Source of the DNA: JAPHTQ01 sp050302275
GTDB lineage: Bacteria; Pseudomonadota; Gammaproteobacteria; Thiohalomonadales; Thiohalomonadaceae
Direction: 5' to 3'
DNA: 64,000 nt
Assembly: GCA_050302275.1 (NCBI GenBank)
Contig: JBNLAT010000006.1
Location: 1 to 64,000, forward strand
Shown: one piece after another, positions 28,773 to 37,840 of the stretch
Layout: each line of letters starts with the position of its first letter
How positions within the stretch are numbered: the stretch's first letter is position 1
Made by a program: the position numbers and the translations under genes
Notes under the pieces: generated by a model
The model's input: the letters and a program-made list of their open reading frames with translations, nothing else
What the model was told of the DNA's origin: nothing
Database searches by the model: none

Positions 28773-29849
28773 ATGCGCAAAACGGCGTTAGTGATTGTTT
28801 CAACACTGATCCTTGCCAGCTGCGGCGGCAAGGTGGACATGTATCGTGGTGACGCCTCCAATAGCGGGGTCTTCAGCGACGGGGTGAGCACCCTGCATAA
28901 CCTGAAGTGGAAATTCTCCACCCGGCGCGATATCAAAACCACCACGGTGATCAGTAACGAAACCGCCTATTTCGGCAATGCCGACGGTGTGGTCTATGCC
29001 GTTACCGTTGAGGACGGCCGCGAAAAGTGGCGCTTCAAAACCGGCGGCCCCATCGGCGGCGCTCCCGCAGTCTCTGAAGGAACCATCTACATCGGCAGCC
29101 AGGACGGCAGCTTCTACGCGATTAACGACAAAACCGGCCAGCAGGTTTGGAAATTTTCCAGCAGCGGTTCTGTCACCACCTCACCGGTTATGCGCGATGG
29201 CATTATTTACTTTGGTAACGTCGCAGGTGACCTGTTTGCCGTTGAGGCCGCCAGTGGACGCGAACGCTGGCGTTTCAATTGCGGCGCAGCGATCTACTCC
29301 TCACCTGTGTTGAGCGGTGACCTGGCAATCTTCGGTAGCGAAAGCGGCAAGCTCTTCGCCGTGGATACCATGACTGGCAACGAACGCTGGCGCTTTAGTA
29401 CCGGCGGCAAGATCCATGCTGACCCGACCCTGTATGAAGAAACCGTGCTGATCGGCAGTCAGGATGCGACCTTCTACGCGGTGGACATCAAAACCGGTCA
29501 GCAGATGTGGCGTTATCGCACCGAAGGCGCGATCAACAGCACCGCTGCGGTCTACCGCAACACCGCCTTCTTCGGCGCCACCGATGGTCACCTCTATGCG
29601 CTCAATCTGGACACTCACCGTCCGCGCTGGAAATATCGTGTCGGTGAATGGATCAGCGGCGGCATTATTATCGGTGACGGCCTCGCCTACTTCGGCGCCT
29701 ACGATAAAAAACTGCATGCGGTGGATATGAGTGACGGCAAGGAGAAATGGGCGTTTACCACCCAGGGCGCAATTATCGCCTCACCGACCATCGCCGACGG
29801 CACACTCTATATCGGCAGCACCGATGGGGCGTTGTACGCGATTCAGTAA
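28773..29849 (+). CDS. BamB-like PQQ-repeat beta-propeller lipoprotein
   Basis: 358 residues. The lipobox is LASC (Cys17). Then come about eight repeats with the pattern YFGNADGVVYAV...G...KWRF, typical of PQQ-like beta-propellers. It resembles BamB in fold, but the repeats are much more regular and it is not next to der or hisS, so I do not call it BamB. Likely an envelope scaffold, or a propeller binding PQQ. AGGAG precedes the ATG. Confidence 0.82.
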   Translation: MRKTALVIVSTLILASCGGKVDMYRGDASNSGVFSDGVSTLHNLKWKFSTRRDIKTTTVISNETAYFGNADGVVYAVTVEDGREKWRFKTGGPIGGAPAVSEGTIYIGSQDGSFYAINDKTGQQVWKFSSSGSVTTSPVMRDGIIYFGNVAGDLFAVEAASGRERWRFNCGAAIYSSPVLSGDLAIFGSESGKLFAVDTMTGNERWRFSTGGKIHADPTLYEETVLIGSQDATFYAVDIKTGQQMWRYRTEGAINSTAAVYRNTAFFGATDGHLYALNLDTHRPRWKYRVGEWISGGIIIGDGLAYFGAYDKKLHAVDMSDGKEKWAFTTQGAIIASPTIADGTLYIGSTDGALYAIQ

Positions 29850-29908
29850 CAGCTAAATCAAAGGACATTGTGATTGCCAGGGACGGCGACCACAGATAAG
29901 GAGAGTCA

Positions 29909-30325
29909 GTGGAAATATCCGATATTCCGTTTATCAAGAAAGTCGGCGTTCACAAGAACCGTAGCGGCCAATGTGAACTCACCTTCGAACCTTCCCTCCT
30001 GAACCACCTGCAGACACTTCATGCCAGCGCGCTCTTTACCCTGGCTGAAACAGCCAGCGCTGATGCACTACAACATCATTTTCCTGCACTGGTTGGAAAA
30101 GTTGCCCCCCTTCTCAGAAATTCGCAAATCAAATTCCGCAAACCCGCTACTCAATCTGTGACGGCATACGCTCAAATCGCCGATGAAAACATTGCCAGAT
30201 TTTCGGCACAGTTTGAAAGAAAGGGACGTGCGGCAATTGATATTGAAGTGGAGATAAAAGACGGCAGCAGTGATGTGATATGTGCTGGTTCGTTTAACTG
30301 GTTTGTCCAGCGCATGGAAAACTGA
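29909..30325 (+). CDS. Hotdog-fold thioesterase-like protein (DUF4442/PaaI type)
   Basis: 138 residues, GTG start preceded by AAGGAGAG. LQTLHASALFTLAETASADAL matches the catalytic helix of hotdog thioesterases; the rest alternates beta strands as expected. Substrate unknown. It is 59 bp after the beta-propeller gene on the same strand and convergent with mazG. Confidence 0.72.
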   Translation: MEISDIPFIKKVGVHKNRSGQCELTFEPSLLNHLQTLHASALFTLAETASADALQHHFPALVGKVAPLLRNSQIKFRKPATQSVTAYAQIADENIARFSAQFERKGRAAIDIEVEIKDGSSDVICAGSFNWFVQRMEN

Positions 30326-30339
30326 TCAGAAAAATAGAT

Positions 30340-31125
30340 TTATAACCCTTCCTGCTTGGCAAGCTCCCACAGTGCATCCATCTCTTCCAATGAACACGCT
30401 TCGAGTTCCTTACCCTGTTTTTTGAGTTCTGTTTCCAGATAGCGAAAACGGCGTTCGAATTTACTATTCGCGGCACGCAATAGCTCTTCGGCATCGCCAC
30501 CGACATGACGAGCAAGATTGACGCAGGCAAACAGTAGATCACCGATCTCCTGTTGCAATGCTTCATTGTTCTCGTTGGCGATCTCGGCACGAATTTCGCC
30601 GATCTCTTCTTCCACTTTATGCAGCACACCATCCACGGCGGGCCAGTCGAATCCTGCTCGTGCTGCCCGCTTCTGTAATTTATGTGCGCGACTCAATGCC
30701 GGTAGTCCCAGGGCAACGCCATCGAGTAGACTATGCTGCTCGTTCTGTTTGCGTTCCGCGGCTTTATGTTTCTCCCACGCCTGGGTCTGTTCCTCCGTAT
30801 CGGCCACCTCTTCATCGGCAAAAACATGGGGATGACGGCGAATCATCTTCTCGACAATGGCATCGACCACGTCATCGAAGGCGAAGGCATTTTGTTCCTC
30901 TGCCATGCGCGCATGAAACACTACCTGAAACAGCAGATCGCCCAGTTCACCACGTAGATCATCAAGATCATTACGCTCAATCGCATCGGCTACTTCATAG
31001 GCTTCTTCGATGGTATAGGGCGCGATAGTGGAAAAGTTCTGTTCCCGATCCCAGGGGCAACCGGTTTGCGGATCGCGCAGGGCCGCCATTATCGCGATCA
31101 GATCTTCAATACGTTTCTGGCTCAC
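30340..31125 (-). CDS. mazG: Nucleoside triphosphate pyrophosphohydrolase MazG
   Basis: 261 residues (E. coli 263) with two MazG domains. The first has EEAYEVADAIERNDLDDLRGELGDLLFQVVFHARM (EExxE-12-28-ExxD motif); the second repeats VEEEIGEIRAEIANENNEALQQEIGDLLFACVNLAR. It hydrolyses NTPs and dNTPs to monophosphates. Its start overlaps the upstream thioredoxin-fold gene by 4 nt. Confidence 0.96.
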   Translation of the reverse strand: MSQKRIEDLIAIMAALRDPQTGCPWDREQNFSTIAPYTIEEAYEVADAIERNDLDDLRGELGDLLFQVVFHARMAEEQNAFAFDDVVDAIVEKMIRRHPHVFADEEVADTEEQTQAWEKHKAAERKQNEQHSLLDGVALGLPALSRAHKLQKRAARAGFDWPAVDGVLHKVEEEIGEIRAEIANENNEALQQEIGDLLFACVNLARHVGGDAEELLRAANSKFERRFRYLETELKKQGKELEACSLEEMDALWELAKQEGL

Positions 31126-32144
31126 TGCTTTGCCTCGACGTCACGACGGAAACGCAGCAGGCCACCCTTGTTGGCATCGTCGGCAAGCACATACTCCAGC
31201 ACCTTGCGCAGACGATAAAAACCGGCGACCGAATCGAGGCGCATCACCGAACGTCCCTGACCGTCGAAGAACAGCAGTGTCGGTGTGTAGAAAAGTCCCA
31301 ACGACTCGGCCCAGCGTTTACTGGTGGTCCTCTCACCGTTCGGTGTGATCACCGGCGTATCGCTGGTTACATCCAGTTGCACAATTTCGAAGCGCCCCAG
31401 CAATTTTCGAATCTCTTCGTTCTGTAGTGGTGCGGTGTGCAACACATCGCAGGCATGACAGTTACCCTGCTCGAAAAACACCAGCAATGGCATCGCCGCC
31501 GCAACCTTACTGCGGTCGAGCACATAGGGCGGTGGCTGGAAGAACTCTTCCTGATTCAGTCCACCCAGCTCAAACGCCATCGGCGGATCGGCCCGCTGCA
31601 GGTAATCGCGAAACAATTCATCTCGGTAGTGACCATCGGCAACGAATTCCAACGCTGCGCGGAATTTGTAGGGCGGGTAGTAACCTTGCAGGCGTAACGC
31701 CTCAATGCCGTCCTTATCGTAGAACACCAGAGTCGGCGTCAGGCTGACCTTTTCGCGGTCAGCAAACTCCTTCTCCGACATCTCCCTGCCCTTCAGGTCC
31801 GTTACCCGCTTCTGGCCGTGAATATCGATGGCCAGCACATCGAAATTACTGCGGGTGTATTGCTCGATATCACGGCTACCAAAATTGGTTTCCAGCATCG
31901 CCTTGCAGTAGGGGCAGAACTCCTGGCCGTAATAGACGATTACACCGCGCTTATCGAAGGCAGTGATCTCGCGTAATTCCTCGGGCATGTTGAGAAAGGA
32001 GAGCCGGAACCAGGGCGGATATTCCACATGCTGATCCAGTGGCGCATCGTCGATAAACAGCGCATCTCCCTCACGGATATCAACGGCGTAGGCCGTTGCA
32101 AACGGCAGGATAAACAGCAATATCAAATAACAGAGACGTTTCAT
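31122..32144 (-). CDS. Tandem thioredoxin-fold periplasmic protein
   Basis: About 340 residues with a signal peptide (LCYLILLFILPFATAYA). The first thioredoxin-like domain has the motif CPYC in IVYYGQEFCPYCKAMLE, the second CHAC in LVFFEQGNCHACDVLH. Both have a cis-proline-like TPTL. This resembles SoxW or thioredoxin_2-type proteins duplicated in one chain. Likely thiol-disulfide exchange in the periplasm. I chose the ATG at 32144 (MKRLCYL); 32162 is possible. Confidence 0.78.
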   Translation of the reverse strand: MKRLCYLILLFILPFATAYAVDIREGDALFIDDAPLDQHVEYPPWFRLSFLNMPEELREITAFDKRGVIVYYGQEFCPYCKAMLETNFGSRDIEQYTRSNFDVLAIDIHGQKRVTDLKGREMSEKEFADREKVSLTPTLVFYDKDGIEALRLQGYYPPYKFRAALEFVADGHYRDELFRDYLQRADPPMAFELGGLNQEEFFQPPPYVLDRSKVAAAMPLLVFFEQGNCHACDVLHTAPLQNEEIRKLLGRFEIVQLDVTSDTPVITPNGERTTSKRWAESLGLFYTPTLLFFDGQGRSVMRLDSVAGFYRLRKVLEYVLADDANKGGLLRFRRDVEAKQ

Positions 32145-32240
32145 GGACGTGATAGTACCCAATTGGGCAGGGGTTGTGTAACCTCCTGTAAGGGTTTTAC
32201 ATATTCGTAGTGATCAATCCCTGATGGAATGGAGACGGAA

Positions 32241-33173
32241 ATGAAGAAACCGAAGATTGGTCTGGCGCTGGGCAGTGGTTCGGCGCGTGGCTGGGCCCAT
32301 ATCGGTGTCATCCACGCTCTGGAGGAACAGGGCATCAAACCGGACGTGGTAGCTGGCTGTTCCATCGGTGCCCTGGTCGGCGCCGCCTACTGTGGCGGTA
32401 ATCTGGACGCACTGGAAGAGTGGGTGCGTAAGCTCGATTTCTGGGATGTGGTCAAATTGATGGATGTACGCATGTCCGGCGGGCTCATTGAGGGTGCGAG
32501 CCTGATGACCTCCTTCGCCGACAAGTTCAAGGGCATCGAAATTGAGAAGCTCTCGACACCCTTTGCAGCGGTCGCTACCGATCTCGCCAACGGGCGGGAG
32601 GTGTGGCTGCAGAGCGGGCCTCTAGATACCGCGGTGCGCTCCTCCATCGCTCTGCCGGGACTATTCTCACCCGTTTGCACAGAGGATCGTTGGCTGGTCG
32701 ATGGCGGCCTGACCAACCCGGTTCCCGTCTCACTCTGCCGCGCCATGGGGGCGGATATCATCATTGCGGTCAATCTCAACAGCGATATTGTCGGTCGTCA
32801 TCTCAGGCCGAAAAAGAAGAAGAAAAAAGAGGCGGTCAAAAACGATGAACGGGATCTCTTCTCACAACTGCTGAAAAAACTGAACAACGGTATACTGGAA
32901 TCGAAACTCGTCGCCTGGCGAAAAGAATGGAAATCAGACTCCCCGGTCCCCGGTCTTTTTGAGGTGATGGCCAGCTCCATCAACATCATGCAGGACCGCA
33001 TCACCAAAAGCCGCATGGCAGGAGACCCACCCGACGTGTTGCTCTCCCCCAGACTGGCGCAGTTGGGGCTACTGGAATTTGATCGCGGTGGTGAAGCCAT
33101 TGATGAAGGATATGAATCGGTACAACGCGCAGAATCGACGCTTAAACATGTGCTGAAGCCGTTTCAGGATTAA
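32241..33173 (+). CDS. Patatin-like phospholipase (RssA family)
   Basis: About 310 residues. GSGSARGWAHIGVI is the oxyanion loop, GCSIGAL holds the nucleophile Ser, and DGGLTNPVP holds the catalytic Asp. A lysine-rich insert (PKKKKKKEAVKNDERD) near residue 200 is unusual. The ATG at 32241 follows GGAGACGGAA. Probably a cytoplasmic lipid acyl hydrolase. Its stop overlaps the convergent HIT gene. Confidence 0.88.
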   Translation: MKKPKIGLALGSGSARGWAHIGVIHALEEQGIKPDVVAGCSIGALVGAAYCGGNLDALEEWVRKLDFWDVVKLMDVRMSGGLIEGASLMTSFADKFKGIEIEKLSTPFAAVATDLANGREVWLQSGPLDTAVRSSIALPGLFSPVCTEDRWLVDGGLTNPVPVSLCRAMGADIIIAVNLNSDIVGRHLRPKKKKKKEAVKNDERDLFSQLLKKLNNGILESKLVAWRKEWKSDSPVPGLFEVMASSINIMQDRITKSRMAGDPPDVLLSPRLAQLGLLEFDRGGEAIDEGYESVQRAESTLKHVLKPFQD

Positions 33174-33586
33174 ATAAACCACTCCTTCGGTAACACTGCG
33201 CGCAATCGCTCCTGCACCTCGGCCAGTTGCTCGTCGCTATAGGGTTGTGCTGTACCCACGCCCCATACAGGATTGGGCCACGCCTCATCATCTCGGTAAC
33301 GTACGATATGGTGCATGTGGAACTGCGGCACCAGATTCCCCAGCGCGGCGATATTGAGTTTGTCGCCGCCAAAAGCCTCCATCAACGCCGCCCCTAGAGT
33401 GGTCGACTCTCGCCACAACTGCTGCTGATCGATATCGCTCAACTGATAGAGCTCGACCAGATCATACCGACGCGGCACTAACAGGCACCATGGATAACGC
33501 GCATCGTTCATCAACAGCAACCGCGACAGGGGCAGGTCACTAAGATAGATGCAATCGGACTCCAGTCGCGGATGCAGCAGGAACAT
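33170..33586 (-). CDS. HIT-family hydrolase
   Basis: 138 residues. The HIT motif is QFHMHHI: the first His of HxHxH is Gln, as in many proteobacterial HIT proteins, and the nucleophile His is kept. Probably acts on a nucleotide conjugate; substrate unknown. Convergent with the patatin gene. Confidence 0.82.
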   Translation of the reverse strand: MFLLHPRLESDCIYLSDLPLSRLLLMNDARYPWCLLVPRRYDLVELYQLSDIDQQQLWRESTTLGAALMEAFGGDKLNIAALGNLVPQFHMHHIVRYRDDEAWPNPVWGVGTAQPYSDEQLAEVQERLRAVLPKEWFI

Positions 33587-33654
33587 GGGTTCTCGTTTAA
33601 TGAGTAAAGGAACTTTTGAGTATAACGTTTTTTACCCGGCGTGAAAGCCGCGGC

Positions 33655-33918
33655 TTATTCAGGCAGATCGCCGAGCCGCTGCAGTGCGACGAAACGATTA
33701 TTACTATCGAATTGCAGGGCAAACAGGCCGCGTACACCATCGCGTGTAACGAAGGGACGCAGGCGCTCTGCTGGAAACTCAACCCGCTTGCCTTCGATAC
33801 TGACCACCGACACCGCCCTGGCAGCGCCCTGATAGTAACGCAGATAACGTTCCGGGCTGAGATCAAGATAGAAATGCAGTTCGTTCACAGTTGCCTGTTT
33901 GCCAATAACCGAACACAA
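33655..33918 (-). CDS. DUF2835 family protein
   Basis: Up to 87 residues. YLRYYQGAARAVSVVSIEGKRVEFPAERLRPFVTRDGVRGLFALQFD matches DUF2835, a small gammaproteobacterial family of unknown function. The start is uncertain; an internal start would shorten it by about 10 residues. Divergent from the DUF4124 gene with a 32-bp gap. Confidence 0.78.
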   Translation of the reverse strand: MCSVIGKQATVNELHFYLDLSPERYLRYYQGAARAVSVVSIEGKRVEFPAERLRPFVTRDGVRGLFALQFDSNNRFVALQRLGDLPE

Positions 33919-33950
33919 TCCCAGTCTAACGTGTAAAAGGGAAAAGACCT

Positions 33951-34454
33951 ATGGCCAGACGACAGCGCAAGCTCATCAAACTTCTGCTTCTGTTGTTAAT
34001 CTTTAGCGGAATACTTCCCTTCGTCTATCCCTGGGGGCACCCGCTTCTCACACTGGACAGGATTAACCTGCCAGAATTGAAGGCGCTAAGCAGTAAACTG
34101 CCTGAACTGCCCGTAGTGAATGAACATAAAAGCGCGGTGGTCACCGTCTACCGCTGGCGCGACAAGGACGGTACCTGGAGTTATGGATCGCAACCGCCGG
34201 AAAATACAAAGTTCGAAGCGCTTAACGTCAACCCGGATACAAACCTGATTCAGGGACTACGTCAGGCTGACGAAGAAACTGATACGCAGAAAACGACCAC
34301 CATCATTCAATCCGGGGAGAAGGACGAAGCACCTTCGCTCATGGGTTACAGTGCGGAAGATGTGAGCAAGATCATGCAGAGCGCCAAGGAAGCTCGTGCG
34401 GCGATGGAACAACGCTACCAACAGCAGGAAGCAGTGATCAACAGCTCGCAATAA
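33951..34454 (+). CDS. DUF4124-type membrane-anchored protein
   Basis: 167 residues: basic N terminus, one membrane helix (LIKLLLLLLIFSGILPFVYPW), then a periplasmic part with the DUF4124 pattern VYRWRDKDGTWSYGSQPP, and a helical C-terminal tail. Function unknown. It ends 1 bp before a MITE-like repeat. Confidence 0.72.
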   Translation: MARRQRKLIKLLLLLLIFSGILPFVYPWGHPLLTLDRINLPELKALSSKLPELPVVNEHKSAVVTVYRWRDKDGTWSYGSQPPENTKFEALNVNPDTNLIQGLRQADEETDTQKTTTIIQSGEKDEAPSLMGYSAEDVSKIMQSAKEARAAMEQRYQQQEAVINSSQ

Positions 34455-34455
34455 A

Positions 34456-34602
34456 CTAGAAGCAGTCTCAAAATTAGGTTTCGTGTTCTGAGACAAGGCG
34501 CAAAGTCTGCGAGGAGCAGAGTTTACAGGTAGTAAATGAGCACCGCAGTAGGCTTTGTAACACAGGATCGGAATACGAAGACAATTTTGAGACCGCTTCT
34601 AG
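34456..34602. repeat. MITE-like palindromic repeat, copy B
   Basis: 147 bp. Ends CTAGAAGCAGTCTCAAAATT and, in reverse complement, CTAGAAGCGGTCTCAAAATT (19 of 20 matching). The core has GAGACAAGGCGCAAAG, GCGAGGAGCAGAGTTTAC and GTAAATGAGCACCGCAG, nearly the same as copy C. It fills the space between two convergent stop codons (34454 and 34603) with only 1 bp to spare and could act as a two-way terminator. No protein coded. Confidence 0.85.
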
Positions 34603-34896
34603 CTAGTCCTTCTTTTTATTGCGGCTAATACTGTCGATGGAGACCACGACATCCCCCTGCTGACGTGGCTCATCCTTGAAACGCGGGCGCTGATCCATCT
34701 CGCGTCCGCTCACTTCGGCCAGCTCCTGCTCGCGTTGGCTGATCAAAACCAGACAATCGCGCAGACCGTGAATGGTGTTTTCTGAAAGTGGATGCTTCAT
34801 CCCTGGAGCGGTTGCAGTATCCTTGATTATCTCGGTCAATACGCGTTTGACCGCCGTCAGGATCTGTTCTTCTTTGGTATGCTCGTTATCGCTCAT
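34603..34896 (-). CDS. Conserved hypothetical protein
   Basis: 97 residues, highly charged, no signal or membrane segment: an N-terminal helical part (EEQILTAVKRVLTEIIKDTATAPGMKHPLSENTIHGLRDCLVLISQREQEL) and a disordered tail. Similar short proteins are common in gammaproteobacteria and sometimes carry dubious condensation-protein labels. Function unknown. Confidence 0.62.
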   Translation of the reverse strand: MSDNEHTKEEQILTAVKRVLTEIIKDTATAPGMKHPLSENTIHGLRDCLVLISQREQELAEVSGREMDQRPRFKDEPRQQGDVVVSIDSISRNKKKD

Positions 34897-34988
34897 CACA
34901 CTCTCCAGGGGTTCGGGTGAGGGAAGCGCATTCTACAACAGAACACCGAAACCTCCCAAAACCGTTATACTGAGGGTGATTCGACATT

Positions 34989-35648
34989 ATGCAAGATCTG
35001 TCCATGTCCAATAACGCGCTTCACGCCCTGCTTTTTACCGCACCCGGCTGCCCTCACTGTCCCGGAGTCAAGGCTGCACTGGAAAAACTGCAGCAGGAAG
35101 GCGTGATCGCCGAGCTCGAAACTGTCAGCATTGCCGACGAGCCATCCCGTGCAGCGCAGTATGGGGTACGCAGTGTGCCCTGGCTGCAACTGGGGGAATT
35201 CATCCTCACCGGGGCACAAACACCGCAGCAACTTCGCCAGTGGGCGGAGCGCGCCACTGAAGGCGGGATGGCCGATTATCTGCAGCACTTGCTGGCCAAC
35301 GGTGAGTTAGGCGCAGCAGAAGAACTGCTGGCAAAGTCACCACAACACCTGCCCCTACTCCTCAGTCTGCTGGAAAAACCCGATACGCCGATCCAGGCTC
35401 GCCTTGGAGTCTCTGCGGTACTCGAAGGACTGGAAGGTGATAATGCGTTACACACATTATTACCTGCGCTCATTGAAATGAGTCGTAACAATGACCATCG
35501 TCTGCGTAGCGATGCCTGTTATTTTCTTGGTCTCAGCCATCACCCTGAGGCATTGGAGATACTCGAGCCACGACTTGAAGACGACAACGGTGAAGTACGC
35601 GAGATCGCAGCCGAAGCCATCGCGACCATCCAGCAACATCAACATTGA
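34989..35648 (+). CDS. Thioredoxin-like / HEAT-repeat fusion protein
   Basis: 219 residues. The first 80 form a thioredoxin-like domain with a CPHC motif (LFTAPGCPHCPGVKAAL) and a cis-Pro VRSVPWLQL. The rest contains HEAT-like helical repeats (ARLGVSAVLEGLEGDNALHTLLPALIEM; LRSDACYFLGLSHHPEALEILEPRLEDDNGEVREIAAEAI). No signal peptide, so cytoplasmic. Likely a redox protein with its own protein-binding scaffold. GAGGGTG precedes the start. It overlaps or abuts the next gene. Confidence 0.75.
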   Translation: MQDLSMSNNALHALLFTAPGCPHCPGVKAALEKLQQEGVIAELETVSIADEPSRAAQYGVRSVPWLQLGEFILTGAQTPQQLRQWAERATEGGMADYLQHLLANGELGAAEELLAKSPQHLPLLLSLLEKPDTPIQARLGVSAVLEGLEGDNALHTLLPALIEMSRNNDHRLRSDACYFLGLSHHPEALEILEPRLEDDNGEVREIAAEAIATIQQHQH

Positions 35649-35662
35649 CGACGGCCGAGCCG

Positions 35663-36106
35663 ATGGACGAAACCGAATACAAAAAAACCTTCCGCGATGT
35701 TAACCACGCCCCCTGCGTATTCGCCAAGGCGATCCTGCGTCGCTGTGCCGGCTGTTCCCGTTCGCAGAAACTGTTTATCGCCGAACGTGAGGCCGTTGCC
35801 TGTAAATCCCCCGGCGCCCACCAGCGTTGTCGCGAAGTGCTGACGCAATTACACGAAAAGGCGATGTTCGCCCTGCACCTCTCCCACCCGGAGCAGCTGT
35901 TACCCCATGGCAAGGAACTGAAAGTGCAATGCGGTGGCCTGCTCGGTCTGCAACAGGCACTCCAGGTCAATCACTCCGCCATGGAAACGGTGGAAGATAT
36001 CAACGCCCTGCTGGAACAGGCGGTTCGGGATCGGGGTAGCCTAGACGACCTGCCATTGGGAGAAGTGGTCAAAGCCGTCACCGCCTTTAAGCCCCGAGGC
36101 AAATAA
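35663..36106 (+). CDS. Cysteine-containing hypothetical protein
   Basis: About 147 residues from the ATG at 35663; a TTG at 35645 would overlap the gene before. The N-terminal third holds five cysteines: CVFAKAILRRCAGC, then VACKSPGAHQRC. This spacing could bind a metal or an iron-sulfur cluster (inference). The C-terminal half is helical. No family recognised. Likely co-transcribed with the thioredoxin/HEAT gene. Confidence 0.65.
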   Translation: MDETEYKKTFRDVNHAPCVFAKAILRRCAGCSRSQKLFIAEREAVACKSPGAHQRCREVLTQLHEKAMFALHLSHPEQLLPHGKELKVQCGGLLGLQQALQVNHSAMETVEDINALLEQAVRDRGSLDDLPLGEVVKAVTAFKPRGK

Positions 36107-36168
36107 ATAAACGATGACTCGTTTCCCTGCGGCGACTATGGTTATAGAAATGCCACGAGGAGATCAGC

Positions 36169-37659
36169 ATGTTTGAAGTCGCCGAGCTGGGGCACAAGCT
36201 AAACAAAAAAGAATACGACCAGCGTGTCCCTGAACTGCGCACCGAATTACTCCAGGCGCAGGAAATGCTAAAGCTGGCCGACTTCCCGGTGATTATCCTG
36301 GTCTCTGGAGTTGACGGTGCCGGCAAGGGCGCGACGGTCAACCTGCTCAATGAATGGCTCGACCCGCGTTACGTGCGAACCTTCGCCTTCGGTGAGATGA
36401 GCGATGAAGAACGCGAGCGTCCCGAATTCTGGCGTTTCTGGCTCGCCCTGCCACAGAAGGGGCGCATCGGACTCTATGTCGGTTCCTGGTATAGTCATCC
36501 CATCGCGCAACGCCTTAACGGTGAATTTAACGACGCCGAACTCGATGGACACCTGTTGCGTATCAAGACCTTCGAAAAAGAGCTGTTCGATGATGGCGCC
36601 TTGATCATCAAATTTTGGCTGCATCTCTCACGGGATGCACAAAAGGCGCGCCTGAAAAAACTGGAAAGCGATCCCAAAACTGCCTGGCGGGTGACCGATA
36701 CCGATCGGGAACACCTGAAAAAATATAACGAGTTCCGCAGCATTGCCGAACGTACCCTGCGCGACACCAGCACGGGTGAAGCACCGTGGATCATTGTTGA
36801 AGGCAGCGATCCCTACTATCGCGGGATCACCATCGGCCAGCACATCCTCGATCGCATACACCATCGCCTGCAGAAAGAGGAACAACATGTCGACCATCTG
36901 GCACCGCTACACAGCGAAGTGATGCCGGTACTTAACCATGCCACGACGCTGCTCAGCCATCTGGATCTGGATAAATCGCTGGATAAAAAAGAGTATCGGA
37001 AACAGCTGGAGAAGTATCAGGGTAAACTCCATCTACTTGCCCGCACTGCCTACGAAAAAAAAATCTCCACTATCATTGTTCTCGAAGGTTGGGATGCCGG
37101 TGGCAAGGGCGGCATCATTCGCCGCATCATCAATCCACTCGATGCGCGTAAGTACCAGATTATCCCTATCGCTGCGCCCACCGATGAAGAGCGGGCACAC
37201 CATTATCTGTGGCGTTTCTGGCGACACATTCCCCGTGCGGGAAAAATCACTATCTATGATCGAAGCTGGTATGGCCGGGTACTGGTCGAACGCGTGGAGG
37301 GTTACGCCAGCCATGATCAATGGATGCGTGCCTATACCGAAATCGCCGACTTCGAAGAACAGCTCACCGAGCACGGTACCGTACTACTCAAATTCTGGCT
37401 GCACATCGACAAGGATGAACAACTTCGCCGCTTCAAGGAGCGGGAGAAGATCACCTACAAGCAGTACAAAATCACTGAAGAGGATTACCGCAATCGGGAA
37501 CGCTGGGACGATTACGAATTGGCGGTTAACGACATGGTGGAACGCACCAGCACAGAGTACGCCCCATGGACATTGATCGAAGGCAACGACAAACGCTACG
37601 CCCGGATCAAGGCGCTGAAGACGGTATGTGAGCGATTGGAAGCTGCACTCAAGGATTAA
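36169..37659 (+). CDS. pap: Polyphosphate:AMP phosphotransferase
   Basis: 496 residues with two PPK2 domains in tandem. Walker A motifs are GVDGAGKGATV (first domain) and GWDAGGKGGIIRRI (second). WRFWLALPQKGRIGLYVGSWY and WRFWRHIPRAGKITIYDRSWYGRVLVERVEG are the matching lid or Walker B regions. Two-domain PPK2 (class II) proteins phosphorylate AMP to ADP with polyphosphate. AGGAG lies just before the ATG. Confidence 0.93.
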   Translation: MFEVAELGHKLNKKEYDQRVPELRTELLQAQEMLKLADFPVIILVSGVDGAGKGATVNLLNEWLDPRYVRTFAFGEMSDEERERPEFWRFWLALPQKGRIGLYVGSWYSHPIAQRLNGEFNDAELDGHLLRIKTFEKELFDDGALIIKFWLHLSRDAQKARLKKLESDPKTAWRVTDTDREHLKKYNEFRSIAERTLRDTSTGEAPWIIVEGSDPYYRGITIGQHILDRIHHRLQKEEQHVDHLAPLHSEVMPVLNHATTLLSHLDLDKSLDKKEYRKQLEKYQGKLHLLARTAYEKKISTIIVLEGWDAGGKGGIIRRIINPLDARKYQIIPIAAPTDEERAHHYLWRFWRHIPRAGKITIYDRSWYGRVLVERVEGYASHDQWMRAYTEIADFEEQLTEHGTVLLKFWLHIDKDEQLRRFKEREKITYKQYKITEEDYRNRERWDDYELAVNDMVERTSTEYAPWTLIEGNDKRYARIKALKTVCERLEAALKD

Positions 37660-37696
37660 TATGTCCGTCAGGACATCTGCACAACTACAGTCCGTA

Positions 37697-37840
37697 CGGA
37701 GTGGTCTCAAAATTTGGATTCGTGCCCGGAGACAAGGCGCAAAGCCTGCGAGGAGCACAGTTTACCGGTAGTAAATGAGCACCGCAGCAGGCTTTGCAAC
37801 ACCGTATCAGGGCACGAAGACCATTTTGAGGCCGCTTCCG
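37697..37840. repeat. MITE-like palindromic repeat, copy C
   Basis: 144 bp. Left end CGGAGTGGTCTCAAAAT, right end in reverse complement CGGAAGCGGCCTCAAAAT. The core is nearly identical to copy B (GAGACAAGGCGCAAAG ... GTAAATGAGCACCGCAG). It fills the convergent junction between pap and cynS and ends on the base before the cynS stop codon. Confidence 0.85.

Noticed and set aside
28773..29849. BamB
   Set aside because: Fold matches, but the very regular repeats and absence of der/hisS beside it make a separate beta-propeller lipoprotein more likely.
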